A stretch of 64,000 bases of DNA, from positions 4,278,001 to 4,342,000 of the forward strand of contig NZ_CP053896.1 in NCBI RefSeq assembly GCF_013255915.1. The letters are read 5' to 3'. The stretch is from Providencia rettgeri (GTDB lineage: Bacteria > Pseudomonadota > Gammaproteobacteria > Enterobacterales > Enterobacteriaceae). The translations under genes were made by a program, and so were the position numbers. Of this stretch, positions 32,686-43,195 are shown in pieces. The notes beneath the pieces are model-generated. The model did no database searches and was not told the DNA's origin. It saw only the letters and a program-made list of their open reading frames with translations. The stretch's first letter is position 1; each line of letters starts with the position of its first letter.

Positions 32686-33582
32686 GTGCTAGATAAAATT
32701 AAAATTCGCTTGCAATATATGCTTCCAAAACAATGTCTTACTGAATTTGCAGGCTGGTTCGCAAGTCGCAATGCGGGTTTCATGACGCAATGGGCAATTA
32801 AACTGTTCGCAAAAGTCTATAAAGTGAACATGAATGAAGCGCAAAAAAGTGAGCTTACTGCTTATGCCACTTTTAATGATTTCTTTATCCGTCTGCTAAA
32901 AGAAGGCGCTCGCCCAATTGTGGAGAAAGAACACCAACTTGCTCAACCTGCTGACGGTGCAGTTAGTCAATTAGGCCCAATAAATGATGACCTTATCTTC
33001 CAAGCTAAAGGCCATAATTACACAGTTGAAGCGTTACTTGCTGGCCAATACCAATTAGCAGAGCGTTTTCGTGGTGGTGACTTTATTACCACTTACCTCT
33101 CCCCAAGTGACTATCACCGTGTACACATGCCATGTGATGGTTTACTCAAAGAGATGATTTATGTGCCAGGCGATTTATTCTCTGTAAATCCATTAACGGC
33201 ACAAAATGTTCCCAACCTGTTTGCACGAAATGAACGCTTGATTTGTGTTTTTGACACCCCTGTTGGCTTAATGGTACAAATCCTTGTAGGTGCAACCATC
33301 GTTGGTAGTATTGAGACGGTTTGGAGCGGTTGCGTCAATTCCAGTCGTGAAGGCGTCATTAAGCGCTGGGTTTACCCTGAGTTGGACTCTGAAGGTGCCG
33401 TTTTCTTGAAAAAAGGTGAGGAAATGGGGCTGTTTAAACTGGGCTCAACAGTGATTAATTTATTTGAACCTAACAGAGTGACATTTAATTCATCACTGAT
33501 CCCCGGTTATGCAACTCGTATGGGCGAATTACTCGCTGAAACTGTTGCAAATACAGTAACAGAAGAACCTGCTGACGCTTAA
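32686..33582 (+). CDS. psd: Phosphatidylserine decarboxylase proenzyme
   Basis: 298 residues from GTG with CAGAGG upstream; a little shorter than E. coli (322) because of a shorter C-terminus. Self-cleavage occurs in KLGST before Ser254, which becomes the pyruvoyl group. Asp90 (QPADGA) and His147 (YHRVHMP) complete the charge relay. It makes phosphatidylethanolamine at the inner membrane. mscM begins 33 bases later, so they are probably one operon. Confidence 0.96.
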   Translation: MLDKIKIRLQYMLPKQCLTEFAGWFASRNAGFMTQWAIKLFAKVYKVNMNEAQKSELTAYATFNDFFIRLLKEGARPIVEKEHQLAQPADGAVSQLGPINDDLIFQAKGHNYTVEALLAGQYQLAERFRGGDFITTYLSPSDYHRVHMPCDGLLKEMIYVPGDLFSVNPLTAQNVPNLFARNERLICVFDTPVGLMVQILVGATIVGSIETVWSGCVNSSREGVIKRWVYPELDSEGAVFLKKGEEMGLFKLGSTVINLFEPNRVTFNSSLIPGYATRMGELLAETVANTVTEEPADA

Positions 33583-33615
33583 TTAAATTATTATCCCTTG
33601 AAGGAGCTCCTCACT

Positions 33616-36600
33616 GTGCGTGTGATTATCAGTTTTTTTCTTAGTCTGTTAATCGTTTTTTCTTCCGTTGCAGCACCGACTGCAGCGCAGGATGAAGCAC
33701 AGATTAAGCAGGAGCTCAAACAACTTGAGTCAAGTACCAACCCCAAAGATGCAGAGATAGCACAAGCATTACAGGGTGCTTTGAATTGGATGAGTGAAAC
33801 ACGTGATTCCGATGCAAAGGCCAAGTCTTATCAAGAAGCCATTGATAACTTCCCTAGAATTATCAAAGAAATAAGACAAAAAATCCTCAATGAAAGTGAT
33901 GAACCAGCACCTATACCTGTGGGTATCAGCTTAGGTGAACTTGAACAACGTATTATTCAGCTTAGCAGCCAATTACTCGATCAAAGCCGCTTAACTCAGC
34001 AAGAGCAAGATAAAGGCCGCGAAATCAGTGAATCACTAAGTATTCTGCCACAACAACTTTCTGAAGCTAGACGCTTACTCACTGAAGCCTCTTCGCGCTT
34101 TCAGTCTCTGAGTACACCCTCAACGCCATTAGCCGATGCCCAGTACACGTTAGCTCAAGCCGAAGTAAGTGCTCGCAAATCAACAGTTAATGAACTGGAA
34201 ATGGCGCAGCTTTCTGCCAATAACCGCCAAGAAATCTCACGCCTTACGTTGGAGTTATACAAAAAACGCTATCAACGTATGGAACTTGAGTTACAAAACC
34301 TGCGTGATTTCCAAAATACCCAACGCCAACAAAAAGCAATTTTAGCGTTAGAACATACCGAGATGTTGGCTGCGCAAGGTGAACTGACCCCATTTTTAAC
34401 TGAGCAGCTTGATATTAACCGTAAAATGTCTCAGGAATTAACCGCTCAGGCACAGCGCATGAGCGCAATCACCAATAGCCAAGCTGAAATTTCAACGAGT
34501 ATCCGCGATGCTCGACAAGCGCTCACAACTATTCGCGAGCAAGCTCAGTGGATCAGCAGCTCAAGTACATTAGGGGAAGCGCTCAGAACACAACTCTCCC
34601 GTTTGCCTGATATTCCAAAGAGCCAACAGCTTGATCGGGAAATGGCTGATTTACGCGTTCAACGCTTAAATTATGAAGATAGCCTCGATAGGCTAAGTAA
34701 AATAGATACAACCGAGCAAGAAAGCGAGCATGAGCTCAATACAGCTCAAGTACAAGTTTATCAGTCATTGATTAAAACCCGCCGTGAGCTACTAACCTCT
34801 TTAATTTCAGGTCTCGATGCTGAAATGTTAGAGCTAACAAAGCTCAATGTCGCCACTGGGCAATTGACCGATGCATTAAAAGAAGTCAAAGATGCTTCAA
34901 ACCGTTATCTTTTCTGGGTCGCAGATGTTCCGCCAATAAGCATCAGCTATCCTGTCATGTTAGTAACGGATATTACTCAATTACTTTCTCTGGATACCTT
35001 GTCCCAACTGGCCGGTGCTCTACGTGTTATGCTGACAACACAAGATACATTTTTGTATCTTTTAGGTTCGATAGCATTAGTCATTTTCAGTATTAGCACT
35101 CGCAAGCACTACCAAGCATTTCTTGACCGCTCCAGTTTACGGATTGGTAAGGTGACACAAGACCGGTTTTACTTAACCATTCGAACTATTTTTTGGTCAA
35201 TAATTGTTGCTCTTCCTCTCCCTATGATGTGGTCAGCCATCGGTTATGGCTTACAAAGTGCATGGCAATATCCCATGGCCGCGGCGATAGGTTATGGTGT
35301 CAGTGCGACGACACCTTTACTATGGCTGTTTATGATCAGCGAAACCTTTTCTCGCCCTACTGGGTTATTTATTTCTCACTTCGGTTGGGACAAAGATTCT
35401 GTTAAACGTGCGATGCGTTATTACCGAATGGCGATTTTTGTCATCGTTCCACTCGTGATGGCAATTATTACCTTTGAACATTATAGCGATAGGGAATTTG
35501 CAGCTAGTATTGGCCGCTTATGCTTTATCTTTTTATGTGTCGCACTTAGCTTAATTACCAACAACTTACGCCGCTCACAAATCCCTCTCTACTTAGATAG
35601 ACATGGCTCCGGTGAGAATATTGTTAATAAAGCATTATGGTGGATGATATTACTCGCACCTATCGTTGCTGGGTTCTTCTCCATTTTAGGTTATTTTTCA
35701 ACTTCACAGGCCTTGCTTGCTCGTTTAGAAACCTCTGTCGCCATTTGGTTTGTTATCCTTATCGTTTATCATACGATCCGCCGTTGGATGTCAATGCAGC
35801 GCCGTAAATTAGCCTTCGAGCGTGCGAAACAACGCCGTGCTGAGATATTAGCTCAACGTGCTAAAGGTGAGGACGATAACCAGCAAGCAAACGCCAGTAG
35901 CGAAGGAAATATTGATATCGAAGAACAGGTTATCGACTTAGATACCATCAGTACCCAATCCGTTGGGTTAGTTCGTTCGATTTTAACCATGATTGCCTTG
36001 GTCTCATTGATTTGGCTGTGGTCCGAGCTACATACCGCATTCTCTTTTCTTGAAAATATTCGCTTATGGGATGTGACATCAACGGTTAATGGCGTTGATA
36101 CCGTACAACCTATCACCATGGGCTCTATTTTCATTGCCATTTTGACTATTATCGTTACCGCACAATTGGTTCGTAACTTACCGGCTTTGCTTGAACTGGC
36201 CGTACTCCAACATTTGGATTTAACACCAGGTACTGGTTACGCCATTAGCACATTAACAAAGTATACGATAACTATTATAGGGACCATTGTTGGCTTCTCT
36301 ATGTTAGGAATTGAGTGGTCAAAACTGCAATGGCTTGTTGCGGCAATGGGGGTCGGGCTTGGTTTTGGTTTACAAGAAATTTTCGCCAATATTATCTCAG
36401 GGTTAATGATCTTATTTGAGAAACCGATCCGGATTGGAGACACAGTAACTATCCGTAACTTGACGGGGAGTATTACCAAGATCAACACCCGTGCTACTAC
36501 GCTGACAGACTGGGATAGAAAAGAAATTATTGTGCCAAATAAGGCATTTATTACTGAACAATTTATTAACTGGTCACTGTCTGACACGATCACACGTATT

Positions 36601-36957
36601 GTCATGACTATTCCTGCACCTTCTGATGCCAATAGTGAATTAGTGACAGATACCATTTTACGTGCAGCCAAACGCTCTACGATGATTTTAGATAACCCAG
36701 CACCTGAAGTATATCTTGTTGATTTACAACAAGGTATTCAGATTTTTGAATTACGTGTCTATGCCGCTGAAATGGGCCATCGGTTACCTGCGCGCCATGA
36801 AATTCACCAAAACATCTTAGTTTCCTTCGCTGAACAAGGAATTACCTTGCCATTCCCACCATTCCAAGCAAGGGTGGATGTCCGTGATAATTCTCTGCAA
36901 AGTGCGACAAACAATCTTTCAGGGCGTAATCCTAGTCGTAAGTCAGGGGAATTGTAA
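33616..36957 (+). CDS. mscM: Large mechanosensitive channel MscM (MscS family)
   Basis: 1113 residues from GTG at 33616, nine bases after AAGGAG at 33601-33606; the open frame begins at a TTG that overlaps this site. It has a signal peptide (residues 1-24), a long periplasmic coiled coil (about 30-470) and about eleven membrane segments. The MscS pore and beta domain near 890-1000 include GFGLQEIFANIISG and FEKPIRIGDTVTI. E. coli MscM (YjeP, 1107) gives miniconductance gating under osmotic downshock. It follows psd, as in E. coli. Confidence 0.94.
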   Translation: MRVIISFFLSLLIVFSSVAAPTAAQDEAQIKQELKQLESSTNPKDAEIAQALQGALNWMSETRDSDAKAKSYQEAIDNFPRIIKEIRQKILNESDEPAPIPVGISLGELEQRIIQLSSQLLDQSRLTQQEQDKGREISESLSILPQQLSEARRLLTEASSRFQSLSTPSTPLADAQYTLAQAEVSARKSTVNELEMAQLSANNRQEISRLTLELYKKRYQRMELELQNLRDFQNTQRQQKAILALEHTEMLAAQGELTPFLTEQLDINRKMSQELTAQAQRMSAITNSQAEISTSIRDARQALTTIREQAQWISSSSTLGEALRTQLSRLPDIPKSQQLDREMADLRVQRLNYEDSLDRLSKIDTTEQESEHELNTAQVQVYQSLIKTRRELLTSLISGLDAEMLELTKLNVATGQLTDALKEVKDASNRYLFWVADVPPISISYPVMLVTDITQLLSLDTLSQLAGALRVMLTTQDTFLYLLGSIALVIFSISTRKHYQAFLDRSSLRIGKVTQDRFYLTIRTIFWSIIVALPLPMMWSAIGYGLQSAWQYPMAAAIGYGVSATTPLLWLFMISETFSRPTGLFISHFGWDKDSVKRAMRYYRMAIFVIVPLVMAIITFEHYSDREFAASIGRLCFIFLCVALSLITNNLRRSQIPLYLDRHGSGENIVNKALWWMILLAPIVAGFFSILGYFSTSQALLARLETSVAIWFVILIVYHTIRRWMSMQRRKLAFERAKQRRAEILAQRAKGEDDNQQANASSEGNIDIEEQVIDLDTISTQSVGLVRSILTMIALVSLIWLWSELHTAFSFLENIRLWDVTSTVNGVDTVQPITMGSIFIAILTIIVTAQLVRNLPALLELAVLQHLDLTPGTGYAISTLTKYTITIIGTIVGFSMLGIEWSKLQWLVAAMGVGLGFGLQEIFANIISGLMILFEKPIRIGDTVTIRNLTGSITKINTRATTLTDWDRKEIIVPNKAFITEQFINWSLSDTITRIVMTIPAPSDANSELVTDTILRAAKRSTMILDNPAPEVYLVDLQQGIQIFELRVYAAEMGHRLPARHEIHQNILVSFAEQGITLPFPPFQARVDVRDNSLQSATNNLSGRNPSRKSGEL

Positions 36958-36965
36958 GCCGTATT

Positions 36966-37304
36966 ATGCCATTACAATTAAATGAAAAAGACGAATTAGT
37001 GATGTTGAGGATCGCCCAACTTGAACGTATTGGGTCGATTTTATTCTTTTTAATTCCATTAATTATCTTATTAATTGTTGGGAAAGCTTTTGCATTTAAT
37101 ACACTGTACCTTTGGCAAGTGTATTGTGCGTTTTATATCGTTGGGTTTCGTGTACTTTGTAGCAAGCTATCATCACAACAGCAACAACTAGCTATTCGTC
37201 GAGGCTGGGGAAACAATCGTTTTTATCGGCTTTCTTGGTGCTATCTTGTATTATCTGTCGTCATACTGGTGGGATACAAAATCGTATCCCACACATCTGC
37301 TTAA
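36966..37304 (+). CDS. Small membrane protein of unknown function
   Basis: 112 residues, not recognised. Two hydrophobic stretches (about 24-45 and 92-107) and a third weaker one (about 48-63) suggest an inner-membrane protein with two or three spans. A conserved-looking RRGWGNNRFYRLSW lies between them. It begins nine bases after mscM in the same direction with a weak Shine-Dalgarno, so co-translation is likely. It stops three bases before the convergent Sel1 gene ends. Confidence 0.6.
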   Translation: MPLQLNEKDELVMLRIAQLERIGSILFFLIPLIILLIVGKAFAFNTLYLWQVYCAFYIVGFRVLCSKLSSQQQQLAIRRGWGNNRFYRLSWCYLVLSVVILVGYKIVSHTSA

Positions 37305-37307
37305 TCA

Positions 37308-38111
37308 TTAGCTGGCTTTAAAACCATACGATTTAATATAACCTTCCGCTAATTTTTGTGCTTGCTGTAATTCTTCAGGGCTTAACTGAGCCGCAATCTT
37401 ATTTTGTAGACGATGACTTTCTGCGTTGCCGCTGTACACCGCAGTTGCAAGCCATGCGTAGGCTTGCTGCAAGTTTTTCTTCACACCACGTCCTTCAGAA
37501 TACATGACACCTAAGCGGTCTTGAGACTTGGCATCTTTTTGTTTCGCGGCTTTTCTAAACCAAAACACTGCTTTCTCGTCATCTAAATCAACGCCACTCC
37601 CAATCGAGTACATTTGGCCTATTTGGAATTGAGCAAGTATATTTCCGCCTTGCGCTGCTTTTCTAAACCAAAATGCCGCTTTTTCTAGGTTTTGACTGAC
37701 ACCTAAGCCTTGTGCATACATCATAGCCATGTTGGTTTCAGCTCGGGTATCACCTTGAGCCGCTGCTTGTTCATACCATAGCATCGCTTTGTCATAATCA
37801 CGACGCACACCAAAACCATTTACAAACATCGTACCTAAGCGAAACTGTGCATCTGAATTCCCTTGGTTCCCCGCCTTAATAAACCACTCAGCCGCTGCTT
37901 TAGAATCTTGAGAAACACCTAACCCTTTAAAATAACGCTCTCCTAGCTGAAATTGAGCTTTAGGGTCACCTTTTTGTGCTAACTGCGTAATTTGTTCAAT
38001 CGAGGGTTCTTGTGCTGCTGTCGCCGGTGCCGGCGCAGTGGTAGGTTTAGCGGTTAAAACAGAACTATAACAAATCGAGCCTAACAACAGTGCTAACGCA
38101 ATTTTTTTCAT
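37308..38111 (-). CDS. Secreted Sel1-repeat (TPR-like) protein
   Basis: 267 residues with a signal peptide (MKKIALALLLGSICYSSVLT). Five Sel1-like repeats of about 36 residues follow, each with the pattern A-x-LG-x-x-Y/F-x-x-G-x-GV and A-x-x-WF/Y (for example GDPKAQFQLGERYFKGLGV). Such proteins act as periplasmic or outer-membrane scaffolds; no partner can be named here. It is convergent with the mscM unit and upstream of nothing on its strand. Confidence 0.85.
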   Translation of the reverse strand: MKKIALALLLGSICYSSVLTAKPTTAPAPATAAQEPSIEQITQLAQKGDPKAQFQLGERYFKGLGVSQDSKAAAEWFIKAGNQGNSDAQFRLGTMFVNGFGVRRDYDKAMLWYEQAAAQGDTRAETNMAMMYAQGLGVSQNLEKAAFWFRKAAQGGNILAQFQIGQMYSIGSGVDLDDEKAVFWFRKAAKQKDAKSQDRLGVMYSEGRGVKKNLQQAYAWLATAVYSGNAESHRLQNKIAAQLSPEELQQAQKLAEGYIKSYGFKAS

Positions 38112-38309
38112 CCTAAGGAACCCTCAACAGTGCAATATGCAACCTGTGAAAACAGTGCTATCCATTAATATCGACCGAAACACTCATCCCCCTAGTTTAA
38201 ATTTACTTTTTGTCAGAAAAAATAGGAAAAGTGGCCTAAATTTCACAAAAAGCACGTTTCGCTGCATTTTCGCTATGGGAACTTACGTTTTTCATCTAAT
38301 TGAGATAAT

Positions 38310-38342
38310 AAAAAACCAGATAAACATATTGCCTATCTGGTT
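38310..38342 (-). terminator. Terminator after yigL
   Basis: On the minus strand AACCAGATA pairs with TATCTGGTT around an 11-base loop and continues into a T-run. It lies 26 bases beyond the yigL stop and probably ends the pldB-yigL transcript. The remaining 38112-38309 spacer shows no gene. Confidence 0.8.
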
Positions 38343-38367
38343 CCTCTATTTCAAATAACAAAATACA

Positions 38368-39180
38368 TTATGCGTTATTAAGGTATTTATTTCTCAGATA
38401 ACGAGCAACAGCATCATCACTATTCGAACCAATGACTTCCATGTGTGGTAACGCATCTTTTAGCAATTGATGAGCATTTTGCATGATGCAGCCTTTTCCA
38501 GCCATAGTCAGCATTTCTTTATCATTCATGCCATCGCCAAAAGCAATACTATCACTCGGTGTATAGCCATGTAGTGCCACAACTTGCTTCAGAGCCTCAC
38601 CTTTAGAAACATCACCAGCCATAACTTCTAAACAGCTACGCAATGAAAACGTTACATTCACTTTATCTTGCCAGCGTGCTTGAATGCGCTGCTGTAAATC
38701 CACCAGCAGGTCATGATCTTCACTGGTGTAGTAAACTTTACAGACTTCAGAAGTGACAAAATTATGGCGGTCAAACAGCTGGTAGTTAAATACCGATTCT
38801 TTAAAAAATTCTTTTTGTTCAGGGCTTTCCCTGTTGATAAACCAATCATCACCATGGTAGTAATTAGTGATAAGTTCAGGGTTATCAAATTCCATCAAAC
38901 ACAGTTCATGAGCTATTTGAGGATCAACATTGTGCTCAAAAATTAAGTCACCGCGGGTATTATGGATCCGTGCACCGTTAGATGTGATCATATACGCGTC
39001 GATGCCTAAACCATCACGGATTTGAGCAACATCCACATGGTGACGGCCTGTTGCAAACACAAAATGCACATCTTGGGAAGTCACTAGCTGTTTCAAGGTG
39101 TCTTTTGTATAAGACGTTAAATCATGATTGGGAGATAACAGTGTCCCATCCAAATCGGAAGCAACTACAGGATATTTCAT
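38368..39180 (-). CDS. yigL: HAD-superfamily sugar/PLP phosphatase YigL
   Basis: 270 residues from the ATG with AGGG seven bases upstream; a TTG two codons earlier is less likely. It is a Cof-type HAD fold with nucleophile motif ASDLDGTLLSP, motif II SNGARI and motif IV AFGDGMNDKEML. In E. coli YigL dephosphorylates glucose-6-phosphate, PLP and other sugar phosphates and is a target of the SgrS small RNA. It follows pldB closely (13 bases), as in E. coli. Confidence 0.95.
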   Translation of the reverse strand: MKYPVVASDLDGTLLSPNHDLTSYTKDTLKQLVTSQDVHFVFATGRHHVDVAQIRDGLGIDAYMITSNGARIHNTRGDLIFEHNVDPQIAHELCLMEFDNPELITNYYHGDDWFINRESPEQKEFFKESVFNYQLFDRHNFVTSEVCKVYYTSEDHDLLVDLQQRIQARWQDKVNVTFSLRSCLEVMAGDVSKGEALKQVVALHGYTPSDSIAFGDGMNDKEMLTMAGKGCIMQNAHQLLKDALPHMEVIGSNSDDAVARYLRNKYLNNA

Positions 39181-39193
39181 ATTCAAACCCTAA

Positions 39194-40189
39194 CTAATAC
39201 TGCTCAAAAAAATCACAGATAGCATTAAGCGCCATCGCTCTTAATGCATCCACTTCAAATAGGATTTCATGGTGTGCCCCTTCAATGATGAGAGGTAATT
39301 TTTCTTCTCGTCCTATTTGCGCTTTTTGTCGGCTTTGACAAAAAGCTTGTAGCTCTTTATTGCTGACCACTTTTTCTTCGCTGGCTTCCAACACCATCAG
39401 TGGTACATCAATTTCTCCCGCTTTCGCAATTAGCTCATCGCCAATCACAAAACTTTCACGTAACCAATGGTAAGTCGGCCCACCTAAGCGCAATTCAGGA
39501 TAATCGGCATAATAACGTAAGTAGCGCCGATAACGCTCTGGACTGTGTGTTAATACATTGATTAAATAAGGTAATGGCTGCCATTTCCCAGTAGAAGCCG
39601 CATAATCATTGCGGATACTTTCGCGAGATTCGGCTCTATCAACAATAAAGCTCGCCATCCAACGAGGCATCGGTAAATTAATACCAATCATCGGCGCACA
39701 TAAGGTTGCAGCATCAAAAGTGACGTTATCTCGCAACAAATACCCGGCTAAGATAGCACTCCCCATTGAGTGAGCTAATGCATAACATTTTGGATAATGC
39801 CGATATTTAACCTCAAGCTCAATGAACTTTTCAAAATCGTCAATGTAATCAGTGAATTTTTCAACATGGCCTTTTTGAGGATCCGCTAACATGCGCCCTG
39901 ATCGCCCTTGCCCACGATGATCAATAATAAACACATCATAGCCTAAATGATAAAAATCATAAGCCACTTCAGGGTACTTCACATAACTTTCACTGCGCCC
40001 CGGTGAAATGACAATCGCTTTATGATGTTTTGGATGAATAAAACGGACATAGTGAATGGGAATATCATCACCCCCCACGAATTGAGATTCTTCACGATGT
40101 TGCCAGAAATCTAAAAGCGGGCCATTTGTAAAAGCAGAAAATTGAGTTTCTCGATTCAGCCAACTCTCTTTTAGGTTTTCAGGCGTCAT
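39194..40189 (-). CDS. pldB: Lysophospholipase L2
   Basis: 331 residues of alpha/beta-hydrolase fold. The nucleophile elbow is LAHSMGSAI, the oxyanion-side motif is DHRGQGRSGR and the catalytic His is in EGAHHEIL. It hydrolyses lysophospholipids at the inner membrane. In E. coli it is separated from recQ by rhtC and rhtB; here recQ ends just 21 bases upstream, so the transporters are absent. Confidence 0.93.
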   Translation of the reverse strand: MTPENLKESWLNRETQFSAFTNGPLLDFWQHREESQFVGGDDIPIHYVRFIHPKHHKAIVISPGRSESYVKYPEVAYDFYHLGYDVFIIDHRGQGRSGRMLADPQKGHVEKFTDYIDDFEKFIELEVKYRHYPKCYALAHSMGSAILAGYLLRDNVTFDAATLCAPMIGINLPMPRWMASFIVDRAESRESIRNDYAASTGKWQPLPYLINVLTHSPERYRRYLRYYADYPELRLGGPTYHWLRESFVIGDELIAKAGEIDVPLMVLEASEEKVVSNKELQAFCQSRQKAQIGREEKLPLIIEGAHHEILFEVDALRAMALNAICDFFEQY

Positions 40190-40209
40190 CCTGCAGTTTC
40201 CTTATCTAT

Positions 40210-42036
40210 TCATTCATAACCTTCAAGATGGTCTTGGATAAGCGCCATAAATGCTACTCCAAAACGTTCGAGCTTGCGTTCGCCAACACCATTGATTAAC
40301 AGTAATTCGGCAGGTGAAGTCGGGGTGTGCTCAGCCATTTCAATTAATGTTGCATCATTAAACACCACAAATGGCGGAATATTTTCTTCATCTGCAATGG
40401 ATTTACGCAATTTACGCAGTTTAGCAAAGAGCTTTTTATCATAATTGCCATGATAAATTTTGTTTTGTTGATTACGGCTTTTTACCACTAAAACACGAGG
40501 AACTGCGAGTTTTAGTGCAGCTTCACCACGTAATACTGGCCGTGCTGCCTCCGTTAATTGAAGCGCTGAAAAATGCGTAATATTCTGTGTGATCATACCT
40601 AAATGGATCAGTTGGCGAATCACACTGACCCAATGTTCATTACTTTGTTCTTTACCAATGCCATAGACGGGCAGTTTATCATGGCCTAAGTCACGAATAC
40701 GCTGATTATTAGCGCCACGCAGAACCTCAACAATATAGCCGATACCAAAGCGCTGACCAACACGATAAATACAGGACAGCGCTTTTTGCGCATCCACTAA
40801 CCCATCGTACTGTTTTGGTGGGTCTAAGCAAATATCACAATTGCCACAAGGCTGCTGGCGATTTTCACCAAAATAATTGAGTAGCACCAAACGGCGGCAA
40901 GTTTGTGCTTCAGCAAAAGCCGCGATGGCATTCAGCTTATGCCGTTCTATATCTTGCTGCATACCCGCAGGCTTTTCTTCAAGACAGCGACGTAACCATG
41001 CCATATCTGCAGGGTCATAAAATAAAATGGCTTCGGCTTCAACACCGTCACGACCTGCCCGCCCTGTTTCTTGATAATACGCTTCGATATTACGCGGAAT
41101 ATCAAAATGAGCGACAAACCGAACGTTTGATTTGTTAATTCCCATCCCAAAAGCCACTGTCGCCACGACAACTTGTAGGTTATCTTTTAGAAATGCATCT
41201 TGTACCCACTCCCGTTGGGCAGCGTCTAACCCTGCATGGTATGCCGCAACACTTAAGCCTCGCTTTTGCAAGCGCTCTGTCGTTTCTTCAACCTTACTGC
41301 GACTATTACAATAAACAATACCCGCTTTTCCTTTTTGCCCTTTAATAAAAAACCAAAGTTGATCTAAAGGCTTATATTTTTCGACTAAGGTATAACGAAT
41401 ATTTGGCCTATCAAAGCTACTCACATGGACTAATGGCTCATGTAGCTCTAATAAACGAATAATGTCTGCACGTGTGGTTTCATCCGCAGTTGCGGTTAAC
41501 GCCATCACGGGTACATTAGGTAATGATTGCCGTAATTGGCCTAGTGCGCGGTATTCAGGGCGAAAATCATGTCCCCATTGGGAAATACAGTGGGCTTCAT
41601 CCACTGCTAGCAAGGTGATGTTCCATCCTGCTAATTGGCTTAAGAAATAATCAGTTAACAACCGTTCAGGAGCAACATACAGTAATTTTATTTCCCCCTG
41701 ACTGCACAGTTCCATGATTTGACGTTGTTCTTGTGACGTTTGCGATGAATTTAAACACGCAGCATTAACCCCATGTAACCTTAATTGGTCAACTTGGTCT
41801 TTCATTAATGATATTAATGGCGAAACGACCAGTGTGACACCTTCTTTAACTAAAGCAGGAACTTGGTAGCAAAGGGATTTCCCCCCCCCTGTTGGCATTA
41901 ACACTAAGCAATCACGGTTATCCAAAATAGCCCCAATGACGGCATCTTGCCCAGGGCGAAATGACTGATAGCCGAATGTACTATTGAGCACATGTTCAGC
42001 CAATGAAAGTTGGTTAATGACGCAAGCAGTGGACAC
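40210..42036 (-). CDS. recQ: ATP-dependent DNA helicase RecQ
   Basis: 608 residues from GTG at 42036 with TGAGG six bases upstream; 12 further upstream codons are open but unsupported. Motif I is [12 protein letters not shown], motif [19 protein letters not shown], motif [12 protein letters not shown]. The zinc site ([19 protein letters not shown]), RQC and HRDC domains follow. It acts with RecF-pathway proteins in repair of gaps and stalled forks. The three glycines of motif I are encoded by nine consecutive G residues. Confidence 0.97.
   Translation of the reverse strand: MSTACVINQLSLAEHVLNSTFGYQSFRPGQDAVIGAILDNRDCLVLMPTGGGKSLCYQVPALVKEGVTLVVSPLISLMKDQVDQLRLHGVNAACLNSSQTSQEQRQIMELCSQGEIKLLYVAPERLLTDYFLSQLAGWNITLLAVDEAHCISQWGHDFRPEYRALGQLRQSLPNVPVMALTATADETTRADIIRLLELHEPLVHVSSFDRPNIRYTLVEKYKPLDQLWFFIKGQKGKAGIVYCNSRSKVEETTERLQKRGLSVAAYHAGLDAAQREWVQDAFLKDNLQVVVATVAFGMGINKSNVRFVAHFDIPRNIEAYYQETGRAGRDGVEAEAILFYDPADMAWLRRCLEEKPAGMQQDIERHKLNAIAAFAEAQTCRRLVLLNYFGENRQQPCGNCDICLDPPKQYDGLVDAQKALSCIYRVGQRFGIGYIVEVLRGANNQRIRDLGHDKLPVYGIGKEQSNEHWVSVIRQLIHLGMITQNITHFSALQLTEAARPVLRGEAALKLAVPRVLVVKSRNQQNKIYHGNYDKKLFAKLRKLRKSIADEENIPPFVVFNDATLIEMAEHTPTSPAELLLINGVGERKLERFGVAFMALIQDHLEGYE
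41881..41889 (-). repeat. G9 homopolymer inside recQ motif I
   Basis: Nine consecutive C on the plus strand (G on the coding strand) encode GGG GGG GGG in the Walker A loop of RecQ. No other tract this long was noticed in the window. Slipped-strand changes here would truncate RecQ before the helicase core. Confidence 0.9.
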
Positions 42037-42146
42037 AAACTTCCTCAATCGATAAAACAAGCCGCTGCCCAATTGAGCAGCGAAGTTGTTGATTCATGAC
42101 TTGGTATTCAACTCAGAACAAAATAGAGAGCTGAGTTTTTCTTCCA

Positions 42147-43040
42147 TTACAGCATATCGTTTAGCATAACACCGATACCAAAACGTGTTTGGCGATAATT
42201 GTAGTCTATCATCGACTCACCATATCCGCTAAACAACTGGGTATAAAAACGCACATGTTTACTAATTGGATAGCTCCACCCCAATTCTGCACCACCATAC
42301 CCTGTATTCCAGTTATAGCGCCCAGTCGTAGTAAACACGCTGTCTCCCAACGCATACCCTACTTTTAAGCGATAGTAACCCATATATTTGGTAATATCAG
42401 AATTATCATCACGCCCTTCACTTTCATGAATCCGGTACCAAGGTTTGAGATCAACTTGCCAGTTACCATTTTGCGCCATTGCCCTTGCATATACTCGGTT
42501 CCAGCTGCGAGACGTAGGCTCTGAACGACCATTTGACTCGTGGTTAAAACCTGTTTCAATCTCACGCAACGTCCAACCCGCAAATTGGTAGTCGGTTAAC
42601 CAGCCAACAAACACTTGAGGCTCATAGTTAGTTTCTCTAAATGGTGAAGACTCTTTTTTATTACTTAGTTGCCACCAAGAACGCTGAGTATAAGAAACAG
42701 CTAAAATTGAGTCATCACCCGCAATACCCGCCCATAATGGAAACGCTAAACTTAATTGAAATTTAACTTCGTCCTTTAACGCATCATCACCCCAATTGTA
42801 GCTAGAAATGGCTTCTTTATTCATCGAGGATGTATAGGTATAAAGGATGTAATTCGATTCATACGGATACAGCACAAATGGGTTATCATGGTGTTGCAGT
42901 AATCCTGAAATGATGCTTCCACGTATTGGCAAGGTATTTTTGACATCTTCTACAGGCTGAACACCTGTATTTTCAGTCGCAAACAATGAAGCAGACCAAA
43001 AGCAGAGCACTGCACTTAACAAAATCGGTAAAGCGCGCAT
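42147..43040 (-). CDS. pldA: Outer-membrane phospholipase A1
   Basis: 297 residues with a signal peptide (MRALPILLSAVLCFWSASLF, cleavage after FAT-like). The beta-barrel has the catalytic block NHESNGRSEPTSRSWNR, containing the His and Ser of the Asn-His-Ser triad and the calcium-binding Ser. The C-terminus FGIGVMLNDML ends in a hydrophobic residue, fitting BAM recognition. It removes mislocalised phospholipids from the outer leaflet. recQ lies downstream on the same strand, as in E. coli. Confidence 0.96.
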   Translation of the reverse strand: MRALPILLSAVLCFWSASLFATENTGVQPVEDVKNTLPIRGSIISGLLQHHDNPFVLYPYESNYILYTYTSSMNKEAISSYNWGDDALKDEVKFQLSLAFPLWAGIAGDDSILAVSYTQRSWWQLSNKKESSPFRETNYEPQVFVGWLTDYQFAGWTLREIETGFNHESNGRSEPTSRSWNRVYARAMAQNGNWQVDLKPWYRIHESEGRDDNSDITKYMGYYRLKVGYALGDSVFTTTGRYNWNTGYGGAELGWSYPISKHVRFYTQLFSGYGESMIDYNYRQTRFGIGVMLNDML

Positions 43041-43195
43041 TAGTCATTCCTATTTTCAACATCGTCCAAAAAAAGTTTGTCCTATTTTACACACAAAACT
43101 GAATAACTGTTGAAAGATTATTCATTCGTTTGTTAGAGACATAATTTACACACAATGTTAACTTATCATTCACATATTTTTAAAGGATGAAAACG

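Noticed and set aside
42100-42136. ACTCAG/CTGAGT hairpin with T-run downstream of pldA
   Set aside because: The T-run is on the plus strand while pldA is on the minus strand, and no plus-strand gene ends there.
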